From NCBI RefSeq assembly GCF_003285015.1, contig NZ_QMFB01000032.1, forward strand, positions 40,786-104,785: 64,000 nt of DNA. Direction: 5' to 3'. Every line of letters begins with the position of its first letter. The first letter of the stretch is position 1. This DNA is from Paenibacillus contaminans. GTDB lineage: Bacteria; Bacillota; Bacilli; Paenibacillales; NBRC-103111. The notes under the pieces are model-generated. The model saw only the letters and a list, made by a program, of their open reading frames with translations. It did not search any database and was not told the origin of the DNA. A program made the translations under genes and the position numbers. Positions 1 through 7,800 of the stretch are shown one piece after another.

Positions 1-35
1 CGTTGCGAAAACTATGATGCGGAGGTGCTTGCAAA

Positions 36-1202
36 ATGAGTTTGTTCGTTCCGAAAAAAGAAGACAGGTTCACATTCGGCCTATGGACGGTAGGCAATCC
101 GGGGCGCGATCCGTTCGGTTTGCCGGTACGCGAGGGGTTTACGCCGGTGGAAGCGGTACATATGTTAGCGGAGCTGGGCGCTTACGGCGTTAATTTTCAT
201 GATAACGATCTGGTTCCGATCGACGCGACGCCTGCGGAGAAGGAGCGTATCGTCCGCGAGTTCCGGCAGGCGCTGGAAGCGACGGGATTAAAGGTACCGA
301 TGGTGACGGTCAGCTTGTTCACCGATCCGATCTTCAAGGACGGGGCCTTTACGTCGAACGATCCCCGGGTGCGCGCTTATGCGATTCGCAAGACGATCGA
401 GTCGATGGATCTCGGCAAAGAGCTCGGAGCGGAAGTGTTCGTTCTTTGGGGCGGGCGCGAGGGTGCGGAGGTCGATGCGGGCAAAGATGCCGTAGATTCC
501 ATGAAACGGTACCGCGAAGCGGTCAACTACTTGTGCGAATACAGCCTGTCGCAAAATTACGGCTACAAATTCGCGCTGGAAGCGAAGCCGAACGAGCCGC
601 GCGGCGACATTTATTTGCCGACGACCGGCGCTATGCTGGGCCTGATCGCTACGCTGGACCATCCGGAGATGGTCGGCGTCAACCCCGAGGTGGCGCACGA
701 GCGGATGGCCGGCCTCAACTTTTATCATGCGGCGGCGCAAGCGCTTGAAGCAGGGAAGCTGTTCCACATCGATCTGAACGACCAGAAGATGGGGCGGTTC
801 GATCAGGATCTGCGCTTCGGCTCCGACGGGATCAAGGAAGCGTTCTTCCTGGTCAAGCTGCTGGAGGATTATAACTACAAAGGAATGCTCCACTTCGACG
901 CGCATGCTCTGCGCACGGAGGACCGCCAGGGCGTCGTAGAGTTCGCCAAAGGCAATATGCGGACGTACCTGATTCTGAAGGAAAAGGTTAAACGGTTTAA
1001 CGCCGATCCGGACATTCAGGCTTTGCTCGCGGAAATAAACGGACGGAAGCTCGATTTGCCCGGGTTTGATTTTAAGTACTCGCCGGAAAGCCTGCAGGCG
1101 CTGCGCGGCATGGCGGTCGACCGGGAAACGATCGGCGCGGAAGGCTTGAATTACGAGAAGCTGGATCAGTTAACGATGGAAATCATTATGGGCGTTAGAT
1201 AA
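36..1202 (+). CDS. xylA: Xylose isomerase
   Basis: Cytoplasmic metal-dependent isomerase converting D-xylose to D-xylulose (also D-glucose/D-fructose). The 388-residue length fits the short (class I, actinobacterial-type) xylose isomerases rather than the ~440-residue class. Visible family blocks are ALEAKPNEPRGD near residue 190, HFDAHALRTED near 290 (metal and substrate ligands) and an N-terminal RFTFGLWTVG start. The ATG is preceded by GGAGGTG at 7-8 bases. The xylulokinase gene usually found next to it does not follow; a terminator and a repeat-rich gap come instead. The upstream neighbour lies outside the window, so operon membership is unknown. Confidence 0.97.
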   Translation: MSLFVPKKEDRFTFGLWTVGNPGRDPFGLPVREGFTPVEAVHMLAELGAYGVNFHDNDLVPIDATPAEKERIVREFRQALEATGLKVPMVTVSLFTDPIFKDGAFTSNDPRVRAYAIRKTIESMDLGKELGAEVFVLWGGREGAEVDAGKDAVDSMKRYREAVNYLCEYSLSQNYGYKFALEAKPNEPRGDIYLPTTGAMLGLIATLDHPEMVGVNPEVAHERMAGLNFYHAAAQALEAGKLFHIDLNDQKMGRFDQDLRFGSDGIKEAFFLVKLLEDYNYKGMLHFDAHALRTEDRQGVVEFAKGNMRTYLILKEKVKRFNADPDIQALLAEINGRKLDLPGFDFKYSPESLQALRGMAVDRETIGAEGLNYEKLDQLTMEIIMGVR

Positions 1203-1291
1203 CGGGGAGTTCGGCTTTGTTCGCCTCACCCGCTGTGGCTTGGTCAACTGATACTTACTTATGATAACGGGCTGGGGCAGCTTAATTGATG

Positions 1292-1336
1292 AAAAGACCG
1301 TATCTTCCGCCTGGCAGCGGATGATGCGGTCCTTTT
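1292..1336. terminator. Rho-independent terminator after xylA
   Basis: Inverted repeat AAAAGACCG / CGGTCCTTTT with an inner TTCCGC/GCGGA arm. It carries A and T runs on the two sides, so it could act in both directions. It lies 90 bp downstream of the xylA stop. Confidence 0.7.
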
Positions 1337-1401
1337 GCTCGATTTTCAGGCTGTTTCCGTGCGATGCGAACGCTTCTGAGATAACTTTTATCGGTGACTA
1401 G

Positions 1402-1525
1402 TACGTTGACCGCATTAAATGCAAGGTTTGGGTGCTCGTGGCCTTATACGAACCCGCCCTTTCCACTGCGGATTCTCTCATGAAAAGCGCGGGCAGAAAA
1501 CCTTAGATTAAACGCGGTCAAGGTA
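1402..1525 (+). mobile_element. MITE-like element, copy A (124 bp)
   Basis: Terminal inverted repeats TACGTTGACCGC (left) and GCGGTCAAGGTA (right, the reverse complement with one mismatch) bound the element. CTAG on the left and TTAG on the right look like a 4-bp target duplication. The interior is nearly identical to the reverse complement of 62481-62603 and can fold into one long hairpin (AAGGTTT pairs with AAACCTT, ATACGAACCC sits centrally). It is non-coding and too short for a transposase, so it would depend on one encoded elsewhere. Confidence 0.75.
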
Positions 1526-1526
1526 T

Positions 1527-1625
1527 TAGTACAACATCAGATTTAAAGCTGTGGGAAGGAAACGTTTGCGTGCCGGGATGAGACTGCTTTCATACGCACG
1601 CACAGTATAGCTCTGATGCTGTACT
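1527..1625. repeat. ~100-bp imperfect hairpin beside MITE copy A
   Basis: TAGTACAACATCAG at 1527 is the reverse complement, with one mismatch, of CTGATGCTGTACTA ending at 1625. Pairing continues inward (GCTGTG with CACAGTATAGC, GCGTGC with GCACGC). It abuts the MITE. It could be a second small palindromic element or a structured transcript; the sequence does not decide. Confidence 0.5.
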
Positions 1626-1740
1626 AGTAGCTTCAACTCTTATACTATAGTCTCCCCGCCGCTGCACGGCTCCATAATGATTGAAATTCGCTTCTATTTT
1701 AAAAATATAAGCATTTGATCGTACAACGGGTAGTGATCTT

Positions 1741-2012
1741 CATAATGAGGCAAAGGTTATTATTCGTGAGGCAAACTTCACTATTTCAAATCGAAAACCC
1801 GTGTTTTGGTGAGGGAATGAGGCAAACGCAACTAATAGTGAGACAAACGAAATGAATAGTTTCGTTTGCCTCACTGATGGGCGAGAACGAGCATATTACC
1901 TGCGAAATAGTGAGGACAGCCTCATGAACAATAAGGTTTTCTCCACTAATTGCACGGTTCGTGCATAACCATTATGATATCAGTGTTTGCATTCGTAACC
2001 AGGTCATCAATC
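1741..2012 (-). repeat. GAGGCAAAC palindromic repeat, copy A
   Basis: It contains alternating GTGAGGCAAAC and GTTTGCCTCAC units separated by 15-35 bp, then a stretch through 2012 that matches, in reverse complement, the block around 62610-62905. A third copy lies at 51415-51655. The units can pair with each other as cruciforms. No conserved reading frame is shared between the copies. Confidence 0.75.
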
Positions 2013-2013
2013 C

Positions 2014-2017
2014 CTAG
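2014..2017. other. Empty insertion site (CTAG) for the MITE
   Basis: The sequence around 2005-2027 (CATCAATCCCTAGGTTTAG and on through ACTTGA) corresponds in reverse complement to the two flanks of MITE copy B at 62481-62603, but without the element. CTAG is the point where the element sits in the other copy, so this is the unoccupied version of that site. Confidence 0.65.
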
Positions 2018-2046
2018 GTTTAGACTTGAGGGCGTAGTAAAATGGC

Positions 2047-2060
2047 TGTAAGCGCTTAAA
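2047..2060 (+). promoter_or_regulatory. cre-like site
   Basis: TGTAAGCGCTTAAA matches the TGNAANCG core of Bacillales catabolite-responsive elements, with a mismatch in the right half. It is 845 bp downstream of xylA and 410 bp upstream of the next gene, so its target is unclear. It may be chance or a remnant. Confidence 0.3.
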
Positions 2061-2242
2061 TTAAAGCGTTTTCAGTCGTTTTCGGCTAGTTTCTTAAATT
2101 TTTGTTAACTTTTTTACGATTTTGTGTCGGTTATAGCAGGATTTCATCGATTTTTGTCGTATTTCTTAAAGATAACCATAAATCGTTGGCGTAGATTCGT
2201 ACTTGTCTTTCAACGCAGAAGGGGCGTCTTTGGAAGACGGCA

Positions 2243-2325
2243 TTGTCGTTTTGTGCTTGGCTTATCAGAAAAGTATATCGTGGAAGCGGCTCTTCACACC
2301 TTGGTAAACGCCGGCGTCAAAGATG
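2243..2325 (+). repeat. TCAGAAAGTATATCGTGG repeat family, decayed copy
   Basis: CTTATCAGAAAAGTATATCG followed by GGAAGCGGCTCTTCAC and GGTAAACGCC resembles blocks at 6448-6505 and 50056-50116. The family is non-coding and recurs in intergenic DNA. It creates the spurious frame at 2124-2363. Confidence 0.6.
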
Positions 2326-2470
2326 CTTGCAGGGCTGTATGTTCATCGCAGTCTGTGGCCTGACGAGTTGTGAACGTTTATCCATTGTGTAAGTGCGAGT
2401 TCAGAAAGCCGGTCTTTTTGAACGGCATGTGTAAGACTTCTTTTTAGACCACAACGGGGAGAGACCTAAC

Positions 2471-2893
2471 ATGTTTGTTCGTTCCTTTCAATTGTCGGAT
2501 TATGTTGCTGTAACCCGTGTGCTGCAAAGCGTGCTTTCGGAGGATTGTTACCGCGAGACGATACGGGCGATTGCCAGACAGCTGTCTTGGGATAGCGAGC
2601 TTGTGCTTGTCGCCGAGAACGAAGAAGGAATCGTCGGGGTCATAATCGGAACGATCGACAACAACACCGGTTATTATTACCGGATCGCCGTGCATACCGA
2701 TCACCAGCGCAAAGGAATCGGCAAGGCGATGATTCAAGCCCTGAAGCAGCGGTTCGGCCAGCGGAAAGTCAAGAAGATCTACATTACAATCGATGAGCAC
2801 AACGAGCCGATTTTACCGGTATACGAATCGGCAGGGTACGTGCAAGCGGATTTCAACAAGCCGCTGAAGCAGCTTAGTATCGTAAACGGCTAA
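2471..2893 (+). CDS. GNAT-family N-acetyltransferase
   Basis: A 140-residue single-domain acetyltransferase of the Gcn5-related family, which uses acetyl-CoA on an unknown amine. The acetyl-CoA binding loop is QRKGIGKAM at residues 79-87, preceded by the typical beta4 strand (YYRIAVHTDH), and the C-terminal YESAGYV motif is present. The start is set by GGGGAGAG 6-8 bases upstream of the ATG. It stands alone: repeats lie upstream and a terminator follows at 2979. Substrate cannot be predicted. Confidence 0.9.
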   Translation: MFVRSFQLSDYVAVTRVLQSVLSEDCYRETIRAIARQLSWDSELVLVAENEEGIVGVIIGTIDNNTGYYYRIAVHTDHQRKGIGKAMIQALKQRFGQRKVKKIYITIDEHNEPILPVYESAGYVQADFNKPLKQLSIVNG

Positions 2894-2978
2894 GAATGAA
2901 GCGGATAACCGGCCGGGCACGGTCCGGATAAGACGTCGCCGGCGTGCTTGAAAGCCGGAATGAATAGGGGAATCCCGG

Positions 2979-3012
2979 GCATATCTTGCAAATCCATTGC
3001 AGATATGCTTTT
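2979..3012 (+). terminator. Terminator after the GNAT gene
   Basis: GCATATCTTGCA / TTGCAGATATGC stem with loop AATCCA, followed by TTTTCTT. It overlaps the in-frame upstream ATG at 2986 of the next gene, which argues against that ATG as a real start. Confidence 0.75.
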
Positions 3013-3051
3013 CTTGTATGTAAAGAAGCTAAAGGGCACGGTGACAACCCT

Positions 3052-3597
3052 ATGAACTATACGATCAAAAGCTTCAAGCACGACGGCCGCCTGCATCGGG
3101 TCTGGCTTCAAAATTGGCGCGTTCCTTCAGAACTGCTGCATCCCGGTCATGCTGCTGAAGCGATGCTTGTATTTGTAAACAGCCATACCCGAATTCGCGA
3201 AGCCGACGGCACGGAGTGGACGAGCAAGGTTCCAGGAGTGTCTTTTTTTATCCCCGGACAATGGTACAATATCGTTGCTTTGCTGGAGAACGGCGGCATT
3301 CGCTATTATTGCAACGTGGCGTCTCCGCCCTACGAAGCCGGACAAGTGGTGACGTATATCGATTATGACCTGGACGTTATCCATACGTGGAACGGGGAAA
3401 CGCAACTCGTGGACGAGGACGAATATGAACGGCATAAAACGCTCTATCATTATTCGCCGGCGGTCGAAGCGAAGGTGAAGGCCGGTTTATCGGAGCTGCT
3501 GGGACTTGTGGAACGGCGCGGGGCGCCTTTTAACGACGAGTGGGCGTATGCTTACTACGAAATGTGGAAACGAAGAGAAAGGACGGGGAAAGCCTAA
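3052..3597 (+). CDS. DUF402 nucleoside tri-/diphosphate phosphatase (YgaC/NtdP-like)
   Basis: A 181-residue protein starting MNYTIKSFKHDGRLHRVW, the usual N-terminus of the DUF402 family that includes Bacillus YgaC and a staphylococcal nucleoside tri- and diphosphate phosphatase. The conserved YIDYDLDVI stretch carries the acidic metal-binding residues. An upstream in-frame ATG at 2986 lies inside a terminator hairpin and has no ribosome site, so I place the start at 3052, although its own Shine-Dalgarno is weak. The stop codon TAA shares one base with the ATG of rnhA, so the two are translationally coupled. Substrate assignment rests on family knowledge. Confidence 0.85.
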   Translation: MNYTIKSFKHDGRLHRVWLQNWRVPSELLHPGHAAEAMLVFVNSHTRIREADGTEWTSKVPGVSFFIPGQWYNIVALLENGGIRYYCNVASPPYEAGQVVTYIDYDLDVIHTWNGETQLVDEDEYERHKTLYHYSPAVEAKVKAGLSELLGLVERRGAPFNDEWAYAYYEMWKRRERTGKA

Positions 3598-4034
3598 TGA
3601 AGGAAGTTACGATCTACACGGACGGCGCTTGCTCGGGAAATCCGGGTCCGGGCGGCTGGGGAGCGATATTGTTTTACGGCGAGCACCGCAAAGAGATGTC
3701 GGGCGGAGAGAAGCTAACGACAAACAACCGGATGGAGCTTCAAGCGGTCATCGAAGCGCTGCATTCGCTCAAGGAAACGTGCCAAGTGAAGCTGTACAGC
3801 GACTCGGCGTATGTCGTCAATTGCTTCAAGCAAGGCTGGATGCGCAATTGGCTGCGTAACGGCTGGAAAAACAGCAAAGGCCAGCCCGTCGAAAACCAGG
3901 AGCTGTGGAAGCAGCTCAACGAGCTGATGGAAAAGCATCGCGTGGAATATATTAAAGTAAAGGGCCACAGCGATAATGAATTCAACAACCGCTGCGACGA
4001 ACTGGCCCGTGCGGCGATCAAAAGGAACGGCTGA
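3597..4034 (+). CDS. rnhA: Ribonuclease HI
   Basis: A 145-residue RNase HI, which cleaves the RNA strand of RNA-DNA hybrids. The catalytic set is visible: D9 (YTDGACSGNPGPGG), E47 (NNRMELQA), D69 (YSDSAYV), D134 and the flexible-loop histidine H124 (KGHSDN). The basic protrusion (WMRNWLRNGWKNSKGQPV) is present, so this is the E. coli-like class rather than the short Bacillus YpdQ-like class. ATG overlaps the preceding stop (TAATG), with AAAGGACGGGGAAAG as ribosome site. Confidence 0.95.
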   Translation: MKEVTIYTDGACSGNPGPGGWGAILFYGEHRKEMSGGEKLTTNNRMELQAVIEALHSLKETCQVKLYSDSAYVVNCFKQGWMRNWLRNGWKNSKGQPVENQELWKQLNELMEKHRVEYIKVKGHSDNEFNNRCDELARAAIKRNG

Positions 4035-4081
4035 CCGCAGCGCCATTGTTAAGCATGGAATAGCCAGGGAGGCGGGTGAAA

Positions 4082-5239
4082 ATGACGGAGATGTCCGAAA
4101 GGGACGACAAGCTGGCGTGGCAGCGTCTGAAGGAAGACATCCTGGCTGCCGCGTCCGCTCTAGGCATAGATAAGGTGGGATTTGCTTCGGCGGATCCCTT
4201 TTTGGAGCTTAAAGAAATTTTGCTGCGGCATCGGGAGAAAGGCTTCGAATCCGGGTTCGAGGAGCCGGACATCGATAAGCGCGTATACCCGGAGCTCAGC
4301 TTCGAGGAGCCGCGCTCGATCATTTCGATCGCGATCGCTTACCCGTCCAAGCTGCAGGATCCGCCGCGCTCCGAGCCGGGGGCATACCGCGGCATCATTT
4401 CCCGCTCGTCATGGGGGGAGGACTACCATCATGTGCTTCGTAACCGGCTGGCGCGGCTTGAGGCGTTTATTCGAGAACGCGTGCCGTCCGCGAGAATGGA
4501 GAGCATGGTGGATACGGGGGTGCTTGTGGACAGGGCGGTGGCGGAACGCGCCGGCATCGGCTGGAGCGGCAAAAATTGCTCCGTCATAACGCCGGAGTGG
4601 GGCTCCTGGGTGTACCTCGGCGAGATGATTACGAACATCCCGTTACCGCCGGACAAGCCGGTAACGGATTCGTGCGGAGATTGTACGCGCTGCATCGACG
4701 CATGTCCTACGGGGGCGCTGGTCGGTCCGGGGCAGTTGAACGCCGGCCTGTGCATTTCGTTCATCACGCAGACCAAAGGCGTCGTATCCGACGAGATGAA
4801 GGAGAAAATCGGCAACCGTCTATACGGCTGCGATACTTGTCAAATCGTCTGTCCGGTCAACAAAGGCAAAAACTGGACCCACCAGCCGGAGCTGCAGCCT
4901 GACCCCGAGCTCGTTAAGCCGCTCCTCATCCCGCTGTTGACTCTCGGCAACAAGGAATTCAAGGAACGTTACGGACGCAGCGCATCATCGTGGAGGGGCA
5001 AGAAGCCGATTCAGCGAAATGCGATTATTGCGCTCGGCAACTTCAAAGACCGTTCCGCTTTGCCGATATTAATAAATATAGCCAAGAGCGATACGCGTCC
5101 CGAGATTCGGGCTACGGCAGCCTGGTCGCTAGGCAAAATCGGGGGAGCGGAGGCGGAGGAAGCTCTCCGCGAAGCGCTCGGTACGGAGAAAGAGCCGATC
5201 GTTCTCGAAGCGTTGGAGAGGGCGTTAGGTTCGCGATAA
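4082..5239 (+). CDS. queG: Epoxyqueuosine reductase
   Basis: Cobalamin-dependent iron-sulfur enzyme for the last step of queuosine synthesis, reducing epoxyqueuosine in the tRNA anticodon loop. Two ferredoxin-like cysteine sets are visible: C198-x2-C201-x2-C204-x3-C208 (CGDCTRCIDACPTGAL) and C250-x2-C253-x3-C257 (CDTCQIVCPV). The catalytic aspartate is probably D145 (MVDTGVL). Residues ~300-385 form the HEAT-like tail found in Bacillus QueG. I choose ATG 4082 because GGGAGG lies 9 bases upstream; GTG 4076 is too close to it. Confidence 0.95.
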   Translation: MTEMSERDDKLAWQRLKEDILAAASALGIDKVGFASADPFLELKEILLRHREKGFESGFEEPDIDKRVYPELSFEEPRSIISIAIAYPSKLQDPPRSEPGAYRGIISRSSWGEDYHHVLRNRLARLEAFIRERVPSARMESMVDTGVLVDRAVAERAGIGWSGKNCSVITPEWGSWVYLGEMITNIPLPPDKPVTDSCGDCTRCIDACPTGALVGPGQLNAGLCISFITQTKGVVSDEMKEKIGNRLYGCDTCQIVCPVNKGKNWTHQPELQPDPELVKPLLIPLLTLGNKEFKERYGRSASSWRGKKPIQRNAIIALGNFKDRSALPILINIAKSDTRPEIRATAAWSLGKIGGAEAEEALREALGTEKEPIVLEALERALGSR

Positions 5240-5312
5240 GCGGATCCGCTGGGGCTGGAAGGCACCTAGACGAAGAACAGGTAGAATAGCAAATCCAGCA
5301 AGGAGTGTAGCT

Positions 5313-6344
5313 GTGCGTTACGTATCGCTTGATTCCGTCGAAACCGGACAATATTTGGGGAGAACGATTTTTTCCAGCAACGGCGCGGTGCTGCTGGCGG
5401 AAGGCGTTCAGCTGACCGTTTATATGATCACCACGATGCGCAGAATCGGCGTAACGATGGTTTATATTAAAGATCCTCTATTCGAGGATGTCGACGTCGA
5501 GGATGTCGTATCGGAAGAAAACAAACGCGCCGTCATGCAAAAAATAGGCGAAACGATTCAAACGATCCGCTCGGGGAAAGACTTCCAAACGAGGGGCATC
5601 AGCATCAGCGTCGATAAGCTGCTTGAAGACGTGATGCAAAATAAGGAAGTGCTCGTCCAGCTGTCGGATATCCGGTCGAAGGACAATGAAATGTATATTC
5701 ACGGCCTTAACGTTTGCACGATCTCCACGCTGATCGGCATAAACATGGGCTTGAACCAGACGCAGCTGAAGGAGCTGGCGATCGGCGCGCTGCTTCACGA
5801 TATCGGCAAAACCGAAATGATCACGGACGACGCGTCGAAGGATCCCAAGCTTCACCATACGTGGCGGGGATTCGAGCTGCTGAAAAACAAACGGGAGCTA
5901 AGTCTGCTCGTCGCCCATATTGCGTTCCAGCATCATGAGCGGCCGGACGGTCAAGGCATACCGCGCAAGCTGGATAAAGACCAGATCCATTTGTACGCCA
6001 AGATCGTCGCTTGCGCGAACTGCTATGACAATTTGCTGTACGATCCGGGGACAGGCAAACGTCTACTGCCGCATGAAGCTTGCGAACGGATGATGGCGCT
6101 TTCGAATACGGAGCTCGATCACGACGTCCTAGTTCACTTTATGCGGATCGTATCGGTTTATCCGACAGGCACGTCGGTTCGGCTGTCCACGCGGGAGACA
6201 GGCGTCGTAGTGGGGCAGCACCGCGGACTTCCCGGTCGGCCGGTCGTCCGCGTCGTCACGAAGGAAGACGACAGCAATCTGGAGATCAAGGAAATCGACC
6301 TTGCCAAGCATACGACCGTGTTCATCGAAGGCGTGCTGACGTAA
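5313..6344 (+). CDS. HD-GYP domain protein (putative c-di-GMP phosphodiesterase)
   Basis: A 343-residue cytoplasmic protein. The N-terminal ~100 residues resemble the short domain that precedes HD-GYP in many Bacillales proteins. The HD-GYP core spans ~125-275: metal motif LLHDIGKT with H162/D163, HHERPDGQGIP at 207-217 and the distal DNLL at D239. The signature GYP reads GIP, so activity may differ from canonical cyclic-di-GMP hydrolases. The start is GTG 5313 with AAGGAG 9 bases upstream. It follows queG by 73 bp and may be co-transcribed. Confidence 0.88.
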   Translation: MRYVSLDSVETGQYLGRTIFSSNGAVLLAEGVQLTVYMITTMRRIGVTMVYIKDPLFEDVDVEDVVSEENKRAVMQKIGETIQTIRSGKDFQTRGISISVDKLLEDVMQNKEVLVQLSDIRSKDNEMYIHGLNVCTISTLIGINMGLNQTQLKELAIGALLHDIGKTEMITDDASKDPKLHHTWRGFELLKNKRELSLLVAHIAFQHHERPDGQGIPRKLDKDQIHLYAKIVACANCYDNLLYDPGTGKRLLPHEACERMMALSNTELDHDVLVHFMRIVSVYPTGTSVRLSTRETGVVVGQHRGLPGRPVVRVVTKEDDSNLEIKEIDLAKHTTVFIEGVLT

Positions 6345-6370
6345 ACGGCCGTTTTTTAAATATAAACCCG

Positions 6371-6600
6371 CGCGTCCCAGCTTATTCTTACGATGTCACT
6401 TTCTTCGAAAGCGTTTAGGATCGATCGCGAAGCCGTTTATCCTTGGTTTTTCAGAAAGTATATCGTGGAAACAGCTCTCAACCTCGGTAAACGCGCCAGT
6501 CCTTAGCTTATGCTTACGAAGTCGCTTTCTTCGAAAGCGTTTAGGACGGCGAAGCCGATTATCCTTGGGATATCCGAAAAATATCGCGGATAATCGGCTT
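6371..6600 (+). repeat. Tandem pair of intergenic repeats (two dispersed families)
   Basis: A ~70-bp block (CTTTCTTCGAAAGCGTTTAG core, then GCGAAGCCG and TTATCCTTGG) occurs at 6371-6447 and again at 6494-6569, about 123 bp apart. Between them sits a copy of the CAGAAAGTATATCGTGG family (6449-6497), and a decayed piece of the latter follows at 6570. The right half runs into the 3' end of the minus-strand marC gene. Confidence 0.7.
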
Positions 6601-7203
6601 CGCTCCGCCGACCAGAAACTCGATGGCCATAACCATAAGAATGAGCCCCATCAGCCGCAAAAGCACGTTGTTGCCGGTTTCGCCAAGTACTCTGAACAGC
6701 TTGGAGGAATGCCGCAGCACGATAAAAGTAATGAGGCAAACGAGCAGCACAGCCAAGATCAGAATGCTTTTGTTCAGCAGCGATTCGGCTTCCTGCATCA
6801 GCACGATGGCGTTCGTGATGGCTCCCGGACCGCAAATAAGCGGAATGGCGAGAGGAGTGACGGATATATCGCTGGCATATTTTTTGATTTCTTTTTCGGC
6901 GATTTTCGTTTTGACGAGTCTCGCTTGCAGCATATCTTGTCCCATCAGGAAAAACATGACGCCCCCGACGATCTTGAGGCTGTTTACCGTAATGCCGAAA
7001 AATTTAAAAATAAGCTGACCGGCAAATGCGAATAAAATCAGCGTGAAAAAGGAGACGGCAACGGCTTTACGGGCCGTCTGATGGCGGATATCCGGCTCCA
7101 TGTCGGCGGTCATGGTCATGAAGATCGGCATGACGTTGAGCGGGCTGAGCAAGGTGAAGAACGATGTGAAACAGAGAAGCGCGAAGGCGATGCTGTCGTT
7201 CAT
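6559..7203 (-). CDS. MarC-family integral membrane protein
   Basis: A 214-residue membrane protein of the MarC/UPF0056 family with about six hydrophobic segments and conserved NPLG-like (SPLNVMPIF) and PLAIPLICGPGAI motifs. Function in bacteria is unsettled; despite the name it is not an established drug exporter. ATG at 7203 has GGAGGAGG 8 bases upstream; the longer upstream frame has no ribosome site. The last ~12 codons and the stop are formed by an intergenic repeat, so the C-terminal tail is probably a replacement of the ancestral end. Confidence 0.9.
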   Translation of the reverse strand: MNDSIAFALLCFTSFFTLLSPLNVMPIFMTMTADMEPDIRHQTARKAVAVSFFTLILFAFAGQLIFKFFGITVNSLKIVGGVMFFLMGQDMLQARLVKTKIAEKEIKKYASDISVTPLAIPLICGPGAITNAIVLMQEAESLLNKSILILAVLLVCLITFIVLRHSSKLFRVLGETGNNVLLRLMGLILMVMAIEFLVGGAKPIIRDIFRISQG

Positions 7204-7439
7204 GGCTGTTCCTCCTCCCGTGTGCGTTTTCTTGAAATCTTTAGGAAACATTTTACCTATAGTATGTACGGCAGTCCGGAACTTACTTACGCATGAGCGT
7301 GTTTGAAAATTCCCAGCACGAAACGCAGCAAAAAGGGGCTTCCAGATTTGTATGGGAAGTTGGGACATGATAATATAAACGGTATACGGGTCGGCATCCC
7401 GATTCTAAGATGAACATTGTTGCAGAGGGTGGACGGTAA

Positions 7440-7652
7440 ATGGCGTGGAACATTATTATTCCGATCGTCACGCTGATCGTTGGCGCGGCGGGCGGATTTT
7501 TTGCAGGCGTGTTTTACTTGCGCAAGCAGTTGGAGCGTATGCAGAACGATCCGCAAATGATCCAGAAGATGGCGAAGCAAATGGGCTACAACATGAACAA
7601 GCAGCAATTGGGTAAAGCCCAGCAAATGATGAAGAAACAGAAATTCAAGTAA
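7440..7652 (+). CDS. yneF: YneF/UPF0154 small membrane protein
   Basis: A 70-residue protein with one N-terminal transmembrane helix (residues ~5-27) and a basic, methionine- and glutamine-rich cytoplasmic tail, ending KKQKFK. This is the standard form of the UPF0154 family of Bacillales; no biochemical function is established. AGAGGGTGGA precedes the ATG. A terminator follows directly, so it is monocistronic. Confidence 0.9.
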   Translation: MAWNIIIPIVTLIVGAAGGFFAGVFYLRKQLERMQNDPQMIQKMAKQMGYNMNKQQLGKAQQMMKKQKFK

Positions 7653-7667
7653 TCGAAGCAATTCGGC

Positions 7668-7715
7668 AAAAGCGGAAGACGAAGCGAAGCAGCTTCTTGT
7701 AATCCGCTTTTCCAT
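7668..7715 (+). terminator. Terminator after yneF
   Basis: AAAAGCGGA (7668-7676) pairs with TCCGCTTTT (7703-7711), with an inner GAAGC/GCTTC arm, 16 bp past the yneF stop. Confidence 0.75.
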
Positions 7716-7800
7716 GTTCAGTAGAACTTACCGGTACTATCTAATGGCGTAGCCTCTTGCATGTGTAACGGCGAACGTCGACTCGAGGTGAAGAGATAAG

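Larger units (their letters stand above)
1203..2470. other. 1.27-kb gene-free, repeat-rich region
   Basis: I see no credible gene here. The longest reading frame (2124-2363) has no ribosome site and runs through a dispersed repeat. From left to right the region holds the xylA terminator, a 124-bp element with terminal inverted repeats (1402-1525), a ~100-bp hairpin (1527-1625), a copy of the GAGGCAAAC palindromic repeat (1741-2012), an empty insertion site (2014-2017), a cre-like site (2047-2060) and a decayed copy of a third repeat family (2243-2325). Confidence 0.75.

Noticed and set aside
2124..2363. 79-codon frame
   Set aside because: It crosses a dispersed intergenic repeat and has no ribosome site.
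1203..2470. Degraded xylB (xylulokinase) after xylA
   Set aside because: No kinase motif or fragment could be found in any frame; the region is repeats.
2986..3051. N-terminal extension of the DUF402 protein
   Set aside because: The upstream ATG lies within a terminator hairpin and lacks a ribosome site.
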